DNA of 21,726 nt from Bacillota bacterium (GTDB taxonomy: Bacteria > Bacillota > Clostridia > Peptostreptococcales > Anaerovoracaceae), in NCBI GenBank assembly GCA_016284575.1, contig JAEEPD010000047.1, positions 1 to 21,726 on the forward strand, in the 5' to 3' direction. Positions 1-8,144 of this stretch are shown here, in pieces. Each line of letters starts with the position of its first letter. Position 1 is the stretch's first letter. The notes below the pieces were generated by a model, which did no database searches, was not told the DNA's origin, and was given only the letters and a program-made list of their open reading frames with translations. Position numbers and translations under genes: made by a program.

Positions 1-483
1 GCCGCCCTTGACCTTACGAAGGGTCTTGATGAGGGAAAGTCCTGCACCTACAGCGGGATTGGCGCCTGCTGTACCCATTACAATAAAGGAGGCGCAGTCC
101 TGACCGTACTGGGTCATGAAGTTTCTGATGATAAAGGATCCCATGCTGTGGCCCAGCACGTGATGAGGCACACCGGGGAATTCCTCCTGCAGCACCCTGT
201 TCATCTTTTCCTCGTCATCGGTCATGTATTTCCAGCCGTTGGCTTCGCCCATGTAGCCTCTGTCCTCCACAGAGCAGCTTCTGCCGTGGCCTATATGGTC
301 CGTGCCCGCCACAGCTATGCCGTATTCATTCAGATACTGGGCAAAATCCGCATAGCGCTCTATGTACTCCGCCATTCCGTGGATGATCTGAAGAGTGGCC
401 TTCACCTCCCCTTCGGGCAGCCATTCGGTATAAAACACAGTATTGAATCCGTTTGAACTTGTAAAGCTTCCTTCTTTTTTCAT
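1..483 (-). CDS. Alpha/beta hydrolase, monoacylglycerol-lipase/S33 type (3' end outside window)
   Basis: I translated this from the minus strand; 161 codons are visible and the C-terminus lies beyond base 1. The ATG at 483-481 follows a strong GCGGAGG ribosome binding site by 6-7 bases. The N-terminal half of an alpha/beta hydrolase is clear: an oxyanion-hole HG at residues 35-36 (IIHGMAEY), the DHIGHGRS motif at 62-69, and the nucleophile elbow GHSMGS with Ser113. This arrangement is typical of the serine aminopeptidase S33 / lysophospholipase family, soluble enzymes that cleave acylglycerols or other esters. The acid and histidine of the triad would lie in the missing part. No signal peptide is seen, so it should be cytoplasmic. 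It follows uvrA by 60 bases but has its own promoter, so I do not infer a shared role with repair. Family is fairly sure; substrate is unknown. Confidence 0.85.
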   Translation of the reverse strand, partial: MKKEGSFTSSNGFNTVFYTEWLPEGEVKATLQIIHGMAEYIERYADFAQYLNEYGIAVAGTDHIGHGRSCSVEDRGYMGEANGWKYMTDDEEKMNRVLQEEFPGVPHHVLGHSMGSFIIRNFMTQYGQDCASFIVMGTAGANPAVGAGLSLIKTLRKVKGG

Positions 484-518
484 ATCGGTTCCTCCGCTTA
501 AAACAATTCTGTGATTCA

Positions 519-547
519 ATTATATGCTCTTGACGCTTTTTTATCAA
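519..547 (-). promoter_or_regulatory. Sigma-70-type promoter of the alpha/beta hydrolase gene
   Basis: On the minus strand, a TTGATA -35 box (547-542) is separated by 17 bases from a perfect TATAAT -10 box (524-519). The start codon lies 36 bases further on. The -35 box overlaps the TGA stop of uvrA (546-544), so the hydrolase can be transcribed independently although no terminator is visible after uvrA. Confidence 0.7.
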
Positions 548-3390
548 TCTCTTTTGAGTATGCGCTTAAGATACTGGCCGGTGTATGAGCCGGGGACCTG
601 AGCCACCTCCTCAGGTGTGCCCTGGGCTATGACTCTGCCGCCCCTCTCGCCTCCGTCGGGACCCAGATCTATGATATGATCCGCCGTCTTTATCACGTCC
701 AGATTGTGCTCTATGACGATTATGGAATTGCCTGCGTCCACCAGCTTCTGCAGCACGTCGATCAGCTTCTCCACGTCGGCGAAATGAAGGCCCGTGGTGG
801 GCTCATCCAGTATGTATAGGGTCTTTCCGGTGCTGCGCCTTGAAAGCTCTGTAGCCAGCTTGATGCGCTGAGCCTCGCCTCCTGAAAGCTGCGTCGAGGG
901 CTGACCCAGCTTTATGTAGCCAAGGCCCACCTCGTGCAGGGTCTTTATGTAGCGGCTGATGCCGGGGATATCCCTGAAGAAATCCAGCGCCTCGTCCACG
1001 CTCATCTCCAGCACGTCGTAAATGTTCTTTCCCTTGTATTTGACCTCCAGGGTCTCGTGGTTATAGCGCCTGCCGTGGCAGACCTCGCAGGGCACGTATA
1101 CGTCCGGCAGGAAGTTCATCTCTATCTTGATTATGCCGTCGCCGCTGCAGGCCTCGCAGCGTCCACCCTTCACGTTGAAGCTGAAGCGCCCCTGATCGAA
1201 ACCTCGTATCCTTGCGTCCTGGGTCTGGGCAAACAGAGCTCTTATTGGCGTGAAGACTCCTGTATATGTGGCAGGATTGCTGCGGGGAGTCTTTCCTATG
1301 GGGCTCTGGTCTATGTCTATGACCTTGTCTATGAACTCAAGGCCTGTGATCTCCCTGTGAGCGCCTGGCCTTGCCTTGGCCTTGTACATGCTCTGGGCCA
1401 CGCTCTTGTAGAGTATGTCATTTATAAGGGTGGACTTGCCTGAGCCGGATACGCCTGTGATGCAGACGAATTCGCCCAGGGGGAACTCCACGTCGATATC
1501 CTTGAGATTGTTCTCCCTTGCGCCCTTCACCCATATGGAATTGCCGTTCCCCTGACGGCGGAATTCGGGGATCTTTATCTCCCTCTTGCCGCTCAGGTAC
1601 TGGCCTGTGATGGATTCCGGGCAGTTCTTGATGTCCTCCAGAGTGCCCTGAGCCACCAGGTAGCCGCCCTGCTCGCCGGCGCCGGGGCCGATGTCTATGA
1701 TCTGATCCGCAGCCTCCATGGTCTCCTGGTCGTGCTCGACTATCACCAGGGTATTGCCCAGATCCGTCAGGCTCCTGAGAGCCTGCAGCAGCATGTGATT
1801 GTCCTTCTGATGAAGGCCTATGGAGGGCTCATCCAGTATGTACATGACCCCCACAAGGGAGGAGCCGATCTGTGTAGCCAGCCTTATTCTCTGGCTCTCG
1901 CCTCCGGAAAGGCTGGCAGAGGCTCTTGCCAGGGTAAGATAATCCAGACCCACCTCGATCAGGAACTTGAGCCTTGCGACTATCTCCTTGAGTATGAGCC
2001 TTGCTATGGACATGTGCTTTTCGCTGAGATGATTGGGAAGATCCTCTGTGAACACCAGGGCGTCCCTTACAGCCATCTCGGTGAATTCGATTATGTTCTT
2101 TCCTCCGACGGTGACCGCCAGTATCTCCGGGCGCAGCCTTTTGCCCTTGCAGGAGGGACAGAGGTCTATGGACATGTAGTCCTCCAGCTTGGCCTTGATC
2201 GCCTCTGAGCTGGTATAGCCGTGGCGGCGCATCAGGTTTGGTATGATGCCCTCGAAGGTATCGTGTCTGTGGGATATGCTGCCGTCCCGGCGCACGTAGC
2301 CGTAGTCCAGCTTGCGGCCGCCGGTGCCGTATAAAAGCTCGTGCCTGAAGGCCTCCGGCAGATCCTTATAGGGGGTGTCCAAGGTCACCTTGTGGTAGTC
2401 CGCCAGAGCCTGGATCAGCTGCTTATAGAAGCCCGCGTACTCCATGGAGGCGAAGGCCTTGGTGAGGGCTCCAGCGTTTATGGAAAGCTTGGGATCCTCT
2501 ATTATCAGGTCCGGATCCATGCGCTCGATAAAGCCCAGGCCGTTGCACTCGGGGCAGGCTCCAAAGGGCGAATTGAAGGAAAAGTCTCTTGGCTCCAGCT
2601 CGCCCAGACTCACCCCGTGCTCCGGACAGGCCAGCTTGGTGGAGAACTCCAGCTCTCTGCTGTCGTCACCCTTTTGCACCAGCGCCGCGCAGAGTCCGTC
2701 GCCCTGGCTCACTGCCAGTTCGATGGCTTCAGATAGTCTCCCCTGCTGGCCGTCGCGGACTACTATTCGGTCGACTACGATATCTATGCTGTGCTTGTAG
2801 GTCTTGGCAAGCTTTATCTCATCCTCTCCAAGAGTCTTGATCTCCCCGTCCACCCGGACACGGACGAAGCCTTCGCGCTGAATGCGTTCAAGGATTTTTT
2901 CATGCTGTCCCTTCTGGGCTCTGATTACAGGAGCCAGCACGGTGATTCTGCTGCCTTCTCCCTGTCCCATCAGCTGTTCCACGATCTGATCCACGGTCTG
3001 GCTGCTTATCTCTCTGCCGCAGATCGGGCAGTGAGGAATGCCAGTGCGGGCATAAAGCAGACGCAGATAGTCGTAGATCTCCGTGACAGTGCCCACAGTG
3101 GACCTGGGGTTTTTGGAGGTGGTCTTCTGGTCTATAGAGATGGCGGGACTCAGGCCGTCTATGGAATCCACGTCCGGCTTGTCCAGCTGTCCCAGGAACA
3201 TTCTGGCATAGGCAGAAAGGCTTTCCACATAGCGCCTCTGGCCTTCTGCATAGATGGTATCAAAAGCCAGGCTGGATTTTCCCGAGCCCGAAAGGCCGGT
3301 CACCACAACCATTTTGTCCCTTGGAATGGTAATATCCAGATTCTTAAGATTATGGGCTCTGGCGCCCTTTATTACGAGATCTGTCTGCAT
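544..3390 (-). CDS. uvrA: UvrA, excinuclease ABC subunit A
   Basis: UvrA is the damage-sensing ABC ATPase of nucleotide excision repair; as a dimer it scans DNA with UvrB and loads it at lesions. The protein is 948 residues with this start, the usual family length. Two ABC modules are complete: Walker A GLSGSGKSS at residues 32-40 and GVSGSGKST from about 646, with LSGGESQR and LSGGEAQR signatures and LDEPSIGLH and LDEPTTGLH Walker B segments. Zinc-binding CxxC pairs are present (CPICG, CPECNG, CEACSG, CEVCHG). I chose the ATG at 3390 because MQTDLVIKGARAHNLKNL is the canonical N-terminus. A longer TTG-initiated frame to 3477 would overlap the promoter. No Shine-Dalgarno sequence precedes the ATG, which is unusual here. 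It has its own promoter and is separate from uvrB, 2.8 kb away. Confidence 0.97.
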   Translation of the reverse strand: MQTDLVIKGARAHNLKNLDITIPRDKMVVVTGLSGSGKSSLAFDTIYAEGQRRYVESLSAYARMFLGQLDKPDVDSIDGLSPAISIDQKTTSKNPRSTVGTVTEIYDYLRLLYARTGIPHCPICGREISSQTVDQIVEQLMGQGEGSRITVLAPVIRAQKGQHEKILERIQREGFVRVRVDGEIKTLGEDEIKLAKTYKHSIDIVVDRIVVRDGQQGRLSEAIELAVSQGDGLCAALVQKGDDSRELEFSTKLACPEHGVSLGELEPRDFSFNSPFGACPECNGLGFIERMDPDLIIEDPKLSINAGALTKAFASMEYAGFYKQLIQALADYHKVTLDTPYKDLPEAFRHELLYGTGGRKLDYGYVRRDGSISHRHDTFEGIIPNLMRRHGYTSSEAIKAKLEDYMSIDLCPSCKGKRLRPEILAVTVGGKNIIEFTEMAVRDALVFTEDLPNHLSEKHMSIARLILKEIVARLKFLIEVGLDYLTLARASASLSGGESQRIRLATQIGSSLVGVMYILDEPSIGLHQKDNHMLLQALRSLTDLGNTLVIVEHDQETMEAADQIIDIGPGAGEQGGYLVAQGTLEDIKNCPESITGQYLSGKREIKIPEFRRQGNGNSIWVKGARENNLKDIDVEFPLGEFVCITGVSGSGKSTLINDILYKSVAQSMYKAKARPGAHREITGLEFIDKVIDIDQSPIGKTPRSNPATYTGVFTPIRALFAQTQDARIRGFDQGRFSFNVKGGRCEACSGDGIIKIEMNFLPDVYVPCEVCHGRRYNHETLEVKYKGKNIYDVLEMSVDEALDFFRDIPGISRYIKTLHEVGLGYIKLGQPSTQLSGGEAQRIKLATELSRRSTGKTLYILDEPTTGLHFADVEKLIDVLQKLVDAGNSIIVIEHNLDVIKTADHIIDLGPDGGERGGRVIAQGTPEEVAQVPGSYTGQYLKRILKRD

Positions 3391-3450
3391 GATGTTAATA
3401 CTTGTATGGCAGGCCCTGCTGCAGGCCCGCTCCGATAAGACGAAATAAAG

Positions 3451-3474
3451 CAGAGTACCGGTATTGATACTCTG
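3451..3474. promoter_or_regulatory. Operator-like inverted repeat at the predicted uvrA transcription start
   Basis: Arms CAGAGTA (3451-3457) and TACTCTG (3468-3474) are perfect inverted repeats around a 10-base centre. They extend to 9-base arms with one mismatch. The site starts 2 bases downstream of the -10 box, so it covers the expected transcription start. It could be a repressor operator or a 5' mRNA hairpin. It does not resemble the Firmicutes LexA box (GAAC-N4-GTTC). Confidence 0.45.
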
Positions 3475-3476
3475 CA

Positions 3477-3504
3477 ATTATACACTAAACAATTTTAAAA
3501 ACAA
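3477..3504 (-). promoter_or_regulatory. Sigma-70-type promoter of uvrA
   Basis: Minus strand: TTGTTT (3504-3499), 16-base spacer, then perfect TATAAT (3482-3477). The predicted start near 3470 leaves an 80-base leader before the uvrA ATG. Confidence 0.7.
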
Positions 3505-3561
3505 ATGTTTTTCTGTAAGAATTCCGGGCGATTTTTGACTCTCCGGCTCCTTCGCAGCCTG

Positions 3562-4356
3562 CTACTGTCCGGTGGACAGCTCAACCATCACTATCGACCC
3601 GTCGTAGCCGCTGAGCTCTATGAGATAGAACCGGGTGGCGCCGGTGAGAGGATCCGTGTAGGACAGGGCATTGTTGGGAGAGTCTCCCGGGAAGAGCATC
3701 TTCACCTTCAGGGGCACCTCGCCCTTGAATTCATCCTGCTCGTACATGAGGTTCACGCCGAATGACACCTGACCGGAGGCAGTAACGTCCTTGATGAAGG
3801 CGTTGTAAAACTTGAAATCCTTCAGGTCTCTGATGGCGGTGAAAAGCACCTCAACGGAATCGGGGTCGTCAAAGGCCTCGAATTCGTTATGCTCTCCGAT
3901 GTCGTAGGGAAGATCGCTGACGAAATTGGCATAGATCCAGTCGATCTTCTCAGGCTCCACATATTCGTGGGTCAGGAGCTCGGCTCCCATGCCCTGCTCA
4001 AAGGTCAGGGTGCCGGGTCTGTTCTCATCCCAAATCAGGCAGGCATTGTCCGAATAAAGCTCGTTGTTTTCCAGGTAGAGGTCGAAGTGAGGGCCTTTTA
4101 CCCCCTCCGCATTGGCCTCCTCAGTGTACTGCAGGTAGCCCTCAAAGTCTCCTCCAAGGCTCTTCATCGCAAAGCCGCCGTTCTCGTAGATCTTGAACTG
4201 AAGAAGGCCGTTTTCGCTGTACCAGTCGCCGACTATAGGCTCGAAGACCTTGGTATCGGCCTGCTCGCCTCCCTGTCCTTCGTTCTGGCTGCCGGTGCAG
4301 CCCGCAAGAAGAAGCACAAGGCAGAGTAAAGTTATTGTAAACAATTTCTTTTTCAT
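3562..4356 (-). CDS. Putative secreted lipoprotein of unknown function
   Basis: The 264-residue product starts with MKKK, a hydrophobic stretch (about residues 5-17) and a lipobox LAGC with Cys20. It should therefore be processed by signal peptidase II and tethered to the outer face of the membrane. A Gly/Gln/Glu-rich linker follows, then an acidic, aromatic-rich globular region with repeated beta-type patterns (VGDWYSENGLLQFKIYENG resembles the opening of small beta-barrel 'extracellular lipocalin-like' domains). I recognise no catalytic motif and assign no function. The start is supported by CCGGAGGAAAAAAC before the ATG. It has a strong promoter of its own, and I see no clear terminator before the uvrA promoter. 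It appears to be a single-gene unit unrelated to its repair-gene neighbours. Confidence 0.85.
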   Translation of the reverse strand: MKKKLFTITLLCLVLLLAGCTGSQNEGQGGEQADTKVFEPIVGDWYSENGLLQFKIYENGGFAMKSLGGDFEGYLQYTEEANAEGVKGPHFDLYLENNELYSDNACLIWDENRPGTLTFEQGMGAELLTHEYVEPEKIDWIYANFVSDLPYDIGEHNEFEAFDDPDSVEVLFTAIRDLKDFKFYNAFIKDVTASGQVSFGVNLMYEQDEFKGEVPLKVKMLFPGDSPNNALSYTDPLTGATRFYLIELSGYDGSIVMVELSTGQ

Positions 4357-4387
4357 GTTTTTTCCTCCGGTGAAATATATTTAAATA

Positions 4388-4416
4388 ATTATATCACGCA
4401 GAGGCTCATGTTTCAA
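4388..4416 (-). promoter_or_regulatory. Strong promoter of the lipoprotein gene
   Basis: Minus strand: TTGAAA (4416-4411), 17-base spacer, TATAAT (4393-4388) with an extended -10 TG directly before it (TGATATAAT). This is among the best sigma-70 promoters in the window. Confidence 0.8.
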
Positions 4417-4473
4417 AGTGTTTACCAATGCTCTGCAGTGTTATTGCCATATTCCGGAATGCTTCGAAAGCTT

Positions 4474-4515
4474 AGCCCTGCCGGGGTCCTCGCTGAGGCG
4501 CTGACGCAGGAAGGC
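4474..4515. other. Hairpin in the gap between the amidohydrolase and lipoprotein genes
   Basis: The plus strand shows nested stems: CCTGC (4477-4481) with GCAGG (4506-4510), and CCTC (4488-4491) with GAGG (4495-4498) closing a GCT triloop. The surrounding 190 bases (4417-4607) hold no supported reading frame but contain other small inverted repeats, such as ATTGG/CCAAT near 4560-4580. This may be a degenerate remnant of a palindromic element; I cannot assign it. Confidence 0.35.
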
Positions 4516-4607
4516 TTACAGATAATCATCCTGAGCCCTGCATTGCCGCTTCAAAGTCATTGGAACGGGCCCCAATACCTGCCCCTTTCATCTGACACTG
4601 TCCCTTC

Positions 4608-4644
4608 AAAAAAATATGGCCAGCCCTGTGCTTAAGGCTGACCA
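4608..4644 (-). terminator. Intrinsic terminator of the uvrB-amidohydrolase unit
   Basis: Minus strand, 7 bases after the amidohydrolase stop: a 9-bp stem TGGTCAGCC / GGCTGGCCA (one G-U pair), then TA and a run of seven U (the A-run at 4608-4614 on the plus strand). Confidence 0.85.
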
Positions 4645-4651
4645 TTCTGCA

Positions 4652-6007
4652 TTATCCTCTGTATCTCACGGACCTTCCGAGACTTCCGTCCATCACTCTG
4701 CCGTTCTCCGCGGCGATGCGGCCGCCTATCAGCACGCAGTCTATGCCCTCCGGCACTCTGACGGGCTCCTCGAAGCTGGACCCGTCCTTTATGCGGTCGT
4801 AATCGAATATGACTATATCTGCATCGCAGCCCTTACGGAGGCTGCCCTTCTGCGTCAGGCACAGACGTTCCGCAGGCATGGAGGTCATTTTTGAGATGCC
4901 CTCCATGAGCCCCACCTTGCCAGTCCTTACGTAATTTGCGATAAAGCGCGGGAAGGTGCCGGAAACTCTGGGATGGCCCTTGTCTCCGAGAAGCATGCCG
5001 TCGCTTCCCAGCATCACCATCGGATGGCGCAAGGCCATCTCCACATCCTCCTCCTTCATGAAGAAGCCTATGGTCAGGTCCTCCGGGGCGTTCGCCCTCT
5101 CCCAGTCGAATATCTCCTTTGTGCAGCGCTGTCCCGCATGGCGGCCTGTGGCCATCATTATCGAATCGTAGCCCGCCTGATAATCATCCATGCAGCCCTC
5201 GTCGTAGACCGCGGCGCCGATGGTGGTGGAAAAGGCGTTGTAGGGATAGCAGTCGCAGGCTATGTCAGTGCCAGTGGCCCTGTAGCCCTCGAGCTCCTTA
5301 AGCAGCTGAGCCATCTGGCCGTAGCCGCCCATGCTGCCGAGGTGGGATATCTGGACGCGGCAGCCGGTCCTCTGCGCCATGTCGTTCATCTCCCTGACAG
5401 ATGCAAAAACCTTGCCCACATCTCCCCGCACGTGGCTGGAAACCAGGCGTCCCGAGGGTGTGCAGAGGCCTGCAAGCTGCAGTATCTCAGGGGTCCCGGT
5501 TCCGGGGATATATTCCAGTCCGAAGGAAACTCCCATGCAGCCCGCCTCCAGGCGCGTCCGCACGAGCTCCTCCATCCTGCCGATGAGCGCCTCATCCGCA
5601 GGGCTGTATCTGTCCGTGAACCCGCACTCTCCCCTTACCCAGCTGTGGCCGACGAAAAGGGCCAGATTCACCATGTTCCCGTGGCTGTCTATGTAGTCCA
5701 GCATGCGGGCGGGATCTGCCCTGTTGGAGCCGCAGTTGCCGCCTACGGCGGTGGTGACACCCATCAGCAGCATGGAGCGGAATGTGTCCTGCTTCAGCAC
5801 GCCGTCCTCTCCGAAGGAGTCCTCGTGCATGTGGATGTCGATGAAGCCGGGCGTGACCATGTGCAGCTTCGCATCGATCACCAGATCGGCCTCAGGCTCC
5901 TCATTGGTGATACCGACTATCCTGCCGTCCTCGCAGAGCAGATTCCCGTAGGCATCGATATTCTGTGAAGGATCTACTATCCGTCCGTTTTTTATTAGTG
6001 TTTTCAT
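4652..6007 (-). CDS. D-aminoacylase-type amidohydrolase (N-acyl-D-amino-acid deacylase family)
   Basis: This 451-residue member of the amidohydrolase superfamily probably removes an acyl or similar group from D-amino acids or a related amide in the cytoplasm. The metal site of the D-aminoacylase group is intact: His59 and His61 in GFIDIHMHED, Cys92 in GGNCGSN, His192 in SSHVRGD, His222 in QISHLG and Asp336 in GSDGM. GLEYIPGTGTP (163-173) matches the family's substrate-side loop. The N-terminal MKTLIKNGRIVDPSQ and C-terminal KGCDADIVIFD form the small beta-sandwich domain. It is slightly shorter than the common 480-500 residues. The ATG follows GAGGATTAAGAA. It lies downstream of uvrB with no promoter visible and is followed by a good terminator, so it is likely the last gene of the rqcP-uvrB transcript. 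The exact substrate (D-Glu derivative, D-aminoacyl, dihydro-type amide) cannot be told. Confidence 0.85.
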   Translation of the reverse strand: MKTLIKNGRIVDPSQNIDAYGNLLCEDGRIVGITNEEPEADLVIDAKLHMVTPGFIDIHMHEDSFGEDGVLKQDTFRSMLLMGVTTAVGGNCGSNRADPARMLDYIDSHGNMVNLALFVGHSWVRGECGFTDRYSPADEALIGRMEELVRTRLEAGCMGVSFGLEYIPGTGTPEILQLAGLCTPSGRLVSSHVRGDVGKVFASVREMNDMAQRTGCRVQISHLGSMGGYGQMAQLLKELEGYRATGTDIACDCYPYNAFSTTIGAAVYDEGCMDDYQAGYDSIMMATGRHAGQRCTKEIFDWERANAPEDLTIGFFMKEEDVEMALRHPMVMLGSDGMLLGDKGHPRVSGTFPRFIANYVRTGKVGLMEGISKMTSMPAERLCLTQKGSLRKGCDADIVIFDYDRIKDGSSFEEPVRVPEGIDCVLIGGRIAAENGRVMDGSLGRSVRYRG

Positions 6008-6031
6008 TTCTTAATCCTCAGATTATTACGA

Positions 6032-6182
6032 CGGCTCGGCAATCACTGGATGCGGGCTCTCGCCGTGATCTGAAGCGCCTCAAGCTTCGTCTTCGACTCG
6101 CTTTCGTCGGCAGATCTGGCATAGGCCCCATCAGCAGTTCTGCCTTCGCCTGGCGGCTCGGCAATCACTGGATGCGGGCTCT
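6032..6182. repeat. 29-bp direct repeat duplicating the 3' end of uvrB, with a 93-bp insert
   Basis: Two perfect 29-bp copies lie at 6032-6060 and 6154-6182, 122 bp apart. In uvrB orientation they begin AGAGCCCGCATCCAGTGA, i.e. the last five sense codons plus stop, and continue 11 bases downstream. The right copy is the real end of uvrB; the left copy is non-coding, just before the amidohydrolase ribosome binding site. The insert (6061-6153) carries a hairpin GAAGC/GCTTC (6072-6088) and a 10-bp stem with one mismatch, GGCAGATCTG (6109-6118) with CAGTTCTGCC (6135-6144 approximately). Confidence 0.85.
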
Positions 6183-8144
6183 AACTTCCATCATGCGGTC
6201 ACGCAGCATGGCGGCGCGCTCGAACTGCAGGTCCTTTGCGGCGGCCTTCATTTCCTTCTCCAGCTTGGCCGCGTAGTCCTTCAGCTCGCCCTTGGTGAGC
6301 TCCAGCAGATTCTTTCCGCCCAGCTCGTCCAGCTGCGTCTCCACCCTGCGGGTGACCTCGATAATGTCCCTGACGGACTTTTTGATGGTCTCCGGGGTGA
6401 TGCCGTGCTCCTTGTTGTAAGCCTCCTGCACCTCACGGCGTCGGGCAGTCTCATCTATAGCCACCTGCATGGCATGACTGATGCTGTCGGCGTACATTAT
6501 GACATGGCCCTCGGCGTTTCGCGACGCGCGGCCAATGGTCTGTATCAGCGAGGTCTCGGTCCTGAGGAAGCCCTCCTTGTCCGCATCGAGTATAGCCACA
6601 AGCGACACCTCCGGCAGGTCCAGGCCCTCCCTCAGAAGGTTGATGCCAACAAGAGTGTCGAAGACGCCCAGGCGCAGATCCCGAAGTATCTCGTTACGCT
6701 CGAGCGTGTCCACATCCGAATGCATGTAGCGCACCTTGAGCCCTGCCCCCTTAAGGTAATCAGTAAGGCTTTCCGCCATTTTTTTCGTAAGGGTGGTGAC
6801 CAGCACGCGGTTGCCCTTTGCCACCTCTTTGTTGATCTCACCGATCAGGTGGTCAACCTGGCCCTCCGTGGGGACCACCGTGATGGGCGGATCCAGAAGT
6901 CCCGTAGGCCTTATGAGCTGCTGAGCGCTGATGCCCCCGCTCATCTCCTTTTCGTAATCCGCAGGAGTCGCTGAAACATAAACTATCTGATGGACCTTCT
7001 GGTTGAATTCGTCGAAACGCAGCGGCCTGTTGTCCAGGGCCGATGGCAGTCGGAAGCCGTATTCCACCAGCGTGGTCTTGCGGCTGCGGTCTCCGTTGGC
7101 CATGGCCCTGAGTTGGGGCAGCATGGCATGGGACTCGTCGATTATGACCAGAGAATCCTCGGGGAAGTAGTCCAGCAGCGTAAAGGGCGTAGCCCCCGGC
7201 GGGTTCCCCGCCAGATGCCTTGAATAGTTTTCTATGCCCTTGCAGGAGCCTATCTCCCGCAGCATTTCAAGGTCGTAGCGGGTGCGCTGCTCAAGGCGCT
7301 GGGCTTCAAGAAGCTTGCCCCGGTCCCTCAGCCACACCAGCCTCTCCTCCAGCTCCGCCTCTATGGTCTCCAGCGCCCTTGCCATGTTTTCGGGACTGGT
7401 GGCATAGAGGGATGCGGGGAAGATGGCCACATGGTTTCTTATGCCTGTGATCTCACCCGTCACCGGGTTCATGTCCTTGATGGATTCCACCTCGTCACCG
7501 AAAAGCTCGATGCGCACGGCGGATTCGGAGCCTGCGGGGATGATGTCGATTATGTCCCCTCGTACCCGGAAGGTGCCCCGCTCAAAGCCCATGTCGTTAC
7601 GTGTATACTGTATGTCTGTCAGCTTTCTGAGTATCTCGTTCCTGCCCTTCTGCTGGCCAGGCCTCAGAGACAGCATCTGGTTCTTGTAGTCCACAGGGCT
7701 GCCCAGGCCGTAGATGCAGGAGACTGAGGCCACGATAATAACATCCCTGCGCTCTGCCAGAGACGCAGTCGCCGAATAGCGCAGCCGGTCTATCTCCTGA
7801 TTGATGTCCGAGTCCTTTTCGATATAGGTGTCCGTGGAGGGCACGTAGGCCTCAGGCTGGTAGTAATCGTAGTAGGAAATAAAATACTCCACGGCGTTCT
7901 CCGGGAAGAATTCCTTGAATTCTCCGCAGAGCTGGGCTGCCAGAGTCTTGTTGTGGGAGATCACAAGGGTCGGCTTGTTCACCTGAGCTATGACGTTGGC
8001 CATGGTGAAGGTCTTTCCGCTTCCGGTGACTCCCAGCAGGGTCTGGTGACGCTTTCCGCTTTCGATGCCATCCACCAGACGCCTGACAGCCTCCGGCTGG
8101 TCTCCCATCATTTTAAAATCCGAAACCAGTTTGAACTTATCCAT
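6165..8144 (-). CDS. uvrB: UvrB, excinuclease ABC subunit B
   Basis: UvrB is the helicase-like ATPase that verifies damage handed over by UvrA and recruits UvrC for incision. The 659-residue product has the usual length and all landmarks: Walker A GVTGSGKT (38-45), the damage-verifying beta-hairpin region YYDYYQPEAYVPSTDTYIEKD (given here only in part: YYDYYQPEAYVPS), IIDESHAMLPQL near 335, the helicase motif TIGRASRNAEGH, and a C-terminal UVR motif (LEKEMKAAAKDLQFERAAML) that contacts UvrC. The ATG overlaps the end of rqcP by 8 bases (AATGGATAA), implying translational coupling; no independent strong ribosome binding site is seen. Its last codons are included in a 29-bp sequence that is repeated 122 bp downstream. 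Confidence 0.97.
   Translation of the reverse strand: MDKFKLVSDFKMMGDQPEAVRRLVDGIESGKRHQTLLGVTGSGKTFTMANVIAQVNKPTLVISHNKTLAAQLCGEFKEFFPENAVEYFISYYDYYQPEAYVPSTDTYIEKDSDINQEIDRLRYSATASLAERRDVIIVASVSCIYGLGSPVDYKNQMLSLRPGQQKGRNEILRKLTDIQYTRNDMGFERGTFRVRGDIIDIIPAGSESAVRIELFGDEVESIKDMNPVTGEITGIRNHVAIFPASLYATSPENMARALETIEAELEERLVWLRDRGKLLEAQRLEQRTRYDLEMLREIGSCKGIENYSRHLAGNPPGATPFTLLDYFPEDSLVIIDESHAMLPQLRAMANGDRSRKTTLVEYGFRLPSALDNRPLRFDEFNQKVHQIVYVSATPADYEKEMSGGISAQQLIRPTGLLDPPITVVPTEGQVDHLIGEINKEVAKGNRVLVTTLTKKMAESLTDYLKGAGLKVRYMHSDVDTLERNEILRDLRLGVFDTLVGINLLREGLDLPEVSLVAILDADKEGFLRTETSLIQTIGRASRNAEGHVIMYADSISHAMQVAIDETARRREVQEAYNKEHGITPETIKKSVRDIIEVTRRVETQLDELGGKNLLELTKGELKDYAAKLEKEMKAAAKDLQFERAAMLRDRMMEVRARIQ

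Noticed and set aside
3391..3477. 29-residue N-terminal extension of UvrA from a TTG codon
   Set aside because: It would begin at the -10 box of the promoter and does not resemble UvrA N-termini; the ATG at 3390 gives the canonical start.
4597..4607. ACTGTCCCTTCA shared by the 4.6-kb spacer and the pth-mfd element
   Set aside because: A 12-base match is expected many times by chance in a window of this size, and the flanks do not align.
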